From Phycisphaerae bacterium (GTDB lineage Bacteria > Planctomycetota > Phycisphaerae > SM23-33), in NCBI GenBank assembly GCA_030754715.1, contig JASLZV010000156.1, positions 1 to 5,354 of the forward strand: DNA of 5,354 bases. Direction: 5' to 3'. This document shows positions 4,967 to 5,354 of this stretch, one piece after another. The translations under genes and the position numbers were made by a program. A model generated the notes under the pieces. The model saw nothing but the letters and a program-made list of their open reading frames with translations. It had not been told where the DNA came from and did no database searches. Numbering within the stretch: the stretch's first letter is position 1; every line of letters starts with the position of its first letter.

Positions 4967-5354
4967 TCATTCCTGGCCGATGCCCGGCTTGGTCAGTCGC
5001 TTGACCAACAGGGCCAAGAACTTCCCCGCCTCGGCTCCGTTGCCCACGCGATGGTCGAAAGTAAAGCCCAGCCCGATCACGTCCCGGGCCACAATCGCAC
5101 CGTCAGCGACGACGGGCTCCTGGCGGGTTCTGCCTATCGACAGGATGGCCGCCTGAGGCGCGTTGATGATGGCCTGGAAGTGATCCACCGGATACATCCC
5201 CAGATTTGTGATCGTGAAAGTGCCCCCCGTCACATCGTCCGCCTCGAGGCTGCCCGATCGTGCCTTTTGCACCAAACTGGCTCGTTGGCGGGCGATTTCC
5301 ATCAGGCTCGAACGATCCGCGTTGTGGATCACCGGCACGACCAGCCCGTCGCGC
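4967..5354 (-). CDS. Dihydrolipoamide acyltransferase (E2), C-terminal part; 5' end outside window
   Basis: Only the last ~128 residues are present. The frame stays open to the right edge, and the residues before the GTG at 5336-5338 (RDGLV) continue the family pattern DGLVVPVI-NAD, so that GTG is an internal Val and not a start. The segment is the catalytic core of 2-oxo acid dehydrogenase acyltransferases: NADRSSLMEIA, GGTFTITNLGMYPVDHF, INAPQAAILSIG, and FTFDHRVGNGAEAGKFL. It transfers the acyl group from lipoyl-lysine to CoA. The active-site His is present (codon 5051-5053), but the motif normally written HRxxDG has Asn for Asp (codon 5039-5041). Lipoyl and E1/E3-binding domains would lie upstream, outside the window. 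The gene is the first visible member of the acoA-acoB cluster. It is of the ordinary acyltransferase type, unlike the alpha/beta-hydrolase-like AcoC of Pseudomonas and Ralstonia, so I leave the symbol open. Confidence 0.92.
   Translation of the reverse strand, partial: RDGLVVPVIHNADRSSLMEIARQRASLVQKARSGSLEADDVTGGTFTITNLGMYPVDHFQAIINAPQAAILSIGRTRQEPVVADGAIVARDVIGLGFTFDHRVGNGAEAGKFLALLVKRLTKPGIGQE

Noticed and set aside
3938..5156. Long plus-strand frames opposite the dehydrogenase genes (3938-4585 and 4356-5156)
   Set aside because: Arg/Pro-rich or low-meaning products lying opposite acoA and, for the second, also the E2 gene; typical antisense shadows in GC-rich coding DNA.

Overview
The window is bacterial: closely packed genes, Shine-Dalgarno sites ahead of at least two of them, and enzyme families typical of bacteria. 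Every gene I recognise lies on the minus strand, so transcription runs from the right edge to the left. The coding part is fairly GC-rich and the first ~230 bases look AT-richer. I cannot fix the lineage from sequence alone; the mix of an acetoin-type dehydrogenase, a B12-binding-type radical SAM protein and a decayed insertion sequence would suit an environmental anaerobe or facultative anaerobe (inference only).

Right part (2772-5354), in transcription order: the 3' end of a dihydrolipoamide acyltransferase (E2) gene that enters from beyond the right edge, then E1 alpha (acoA-like), then E1 beta (acoB-like). The two E1 proteins resemble the TPP-dependent E1 of the acetoin dehydrogenase complex more than ordinary pyruvate dehydrogenase. 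Together E1 would cleave acetoin (or oxidise a 2-oxo acid) and E2 would pass the acetyl group to CoA. No E3 (dihydrolipoamide dehydrogenase) gene is in the window. The E2 active-site motif reads HRVGNG instead of HRxxDG.

Middle (1948-2771): a 131-residue RidA/YjgF-family protein with a good ribosome binding site. It lacks the Arg that defines the imine deaminases of the RidA subgroup. It is flanked by spacers of 208 and 220 bases, so it may or may not be co-transcribed with the dehydrogenase genes.

Left part (541-1947): a complete 468-residue radical SAM protein with an N-terminal B12-binding-type domain (BchE/anaerobic-cyclase-like architecture), substrate unknown.

Far left (1-540): no intact gene. 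It holds a possible C-terminal tail of a plus-strand gene (2-136), three copies of a 9-bp tandem repeat, a hairpin displaying a Shine-Dalgarno-like loop, and a plus-strand reading frame that looks like the broken N-terminus of a transposase (about 253-500).
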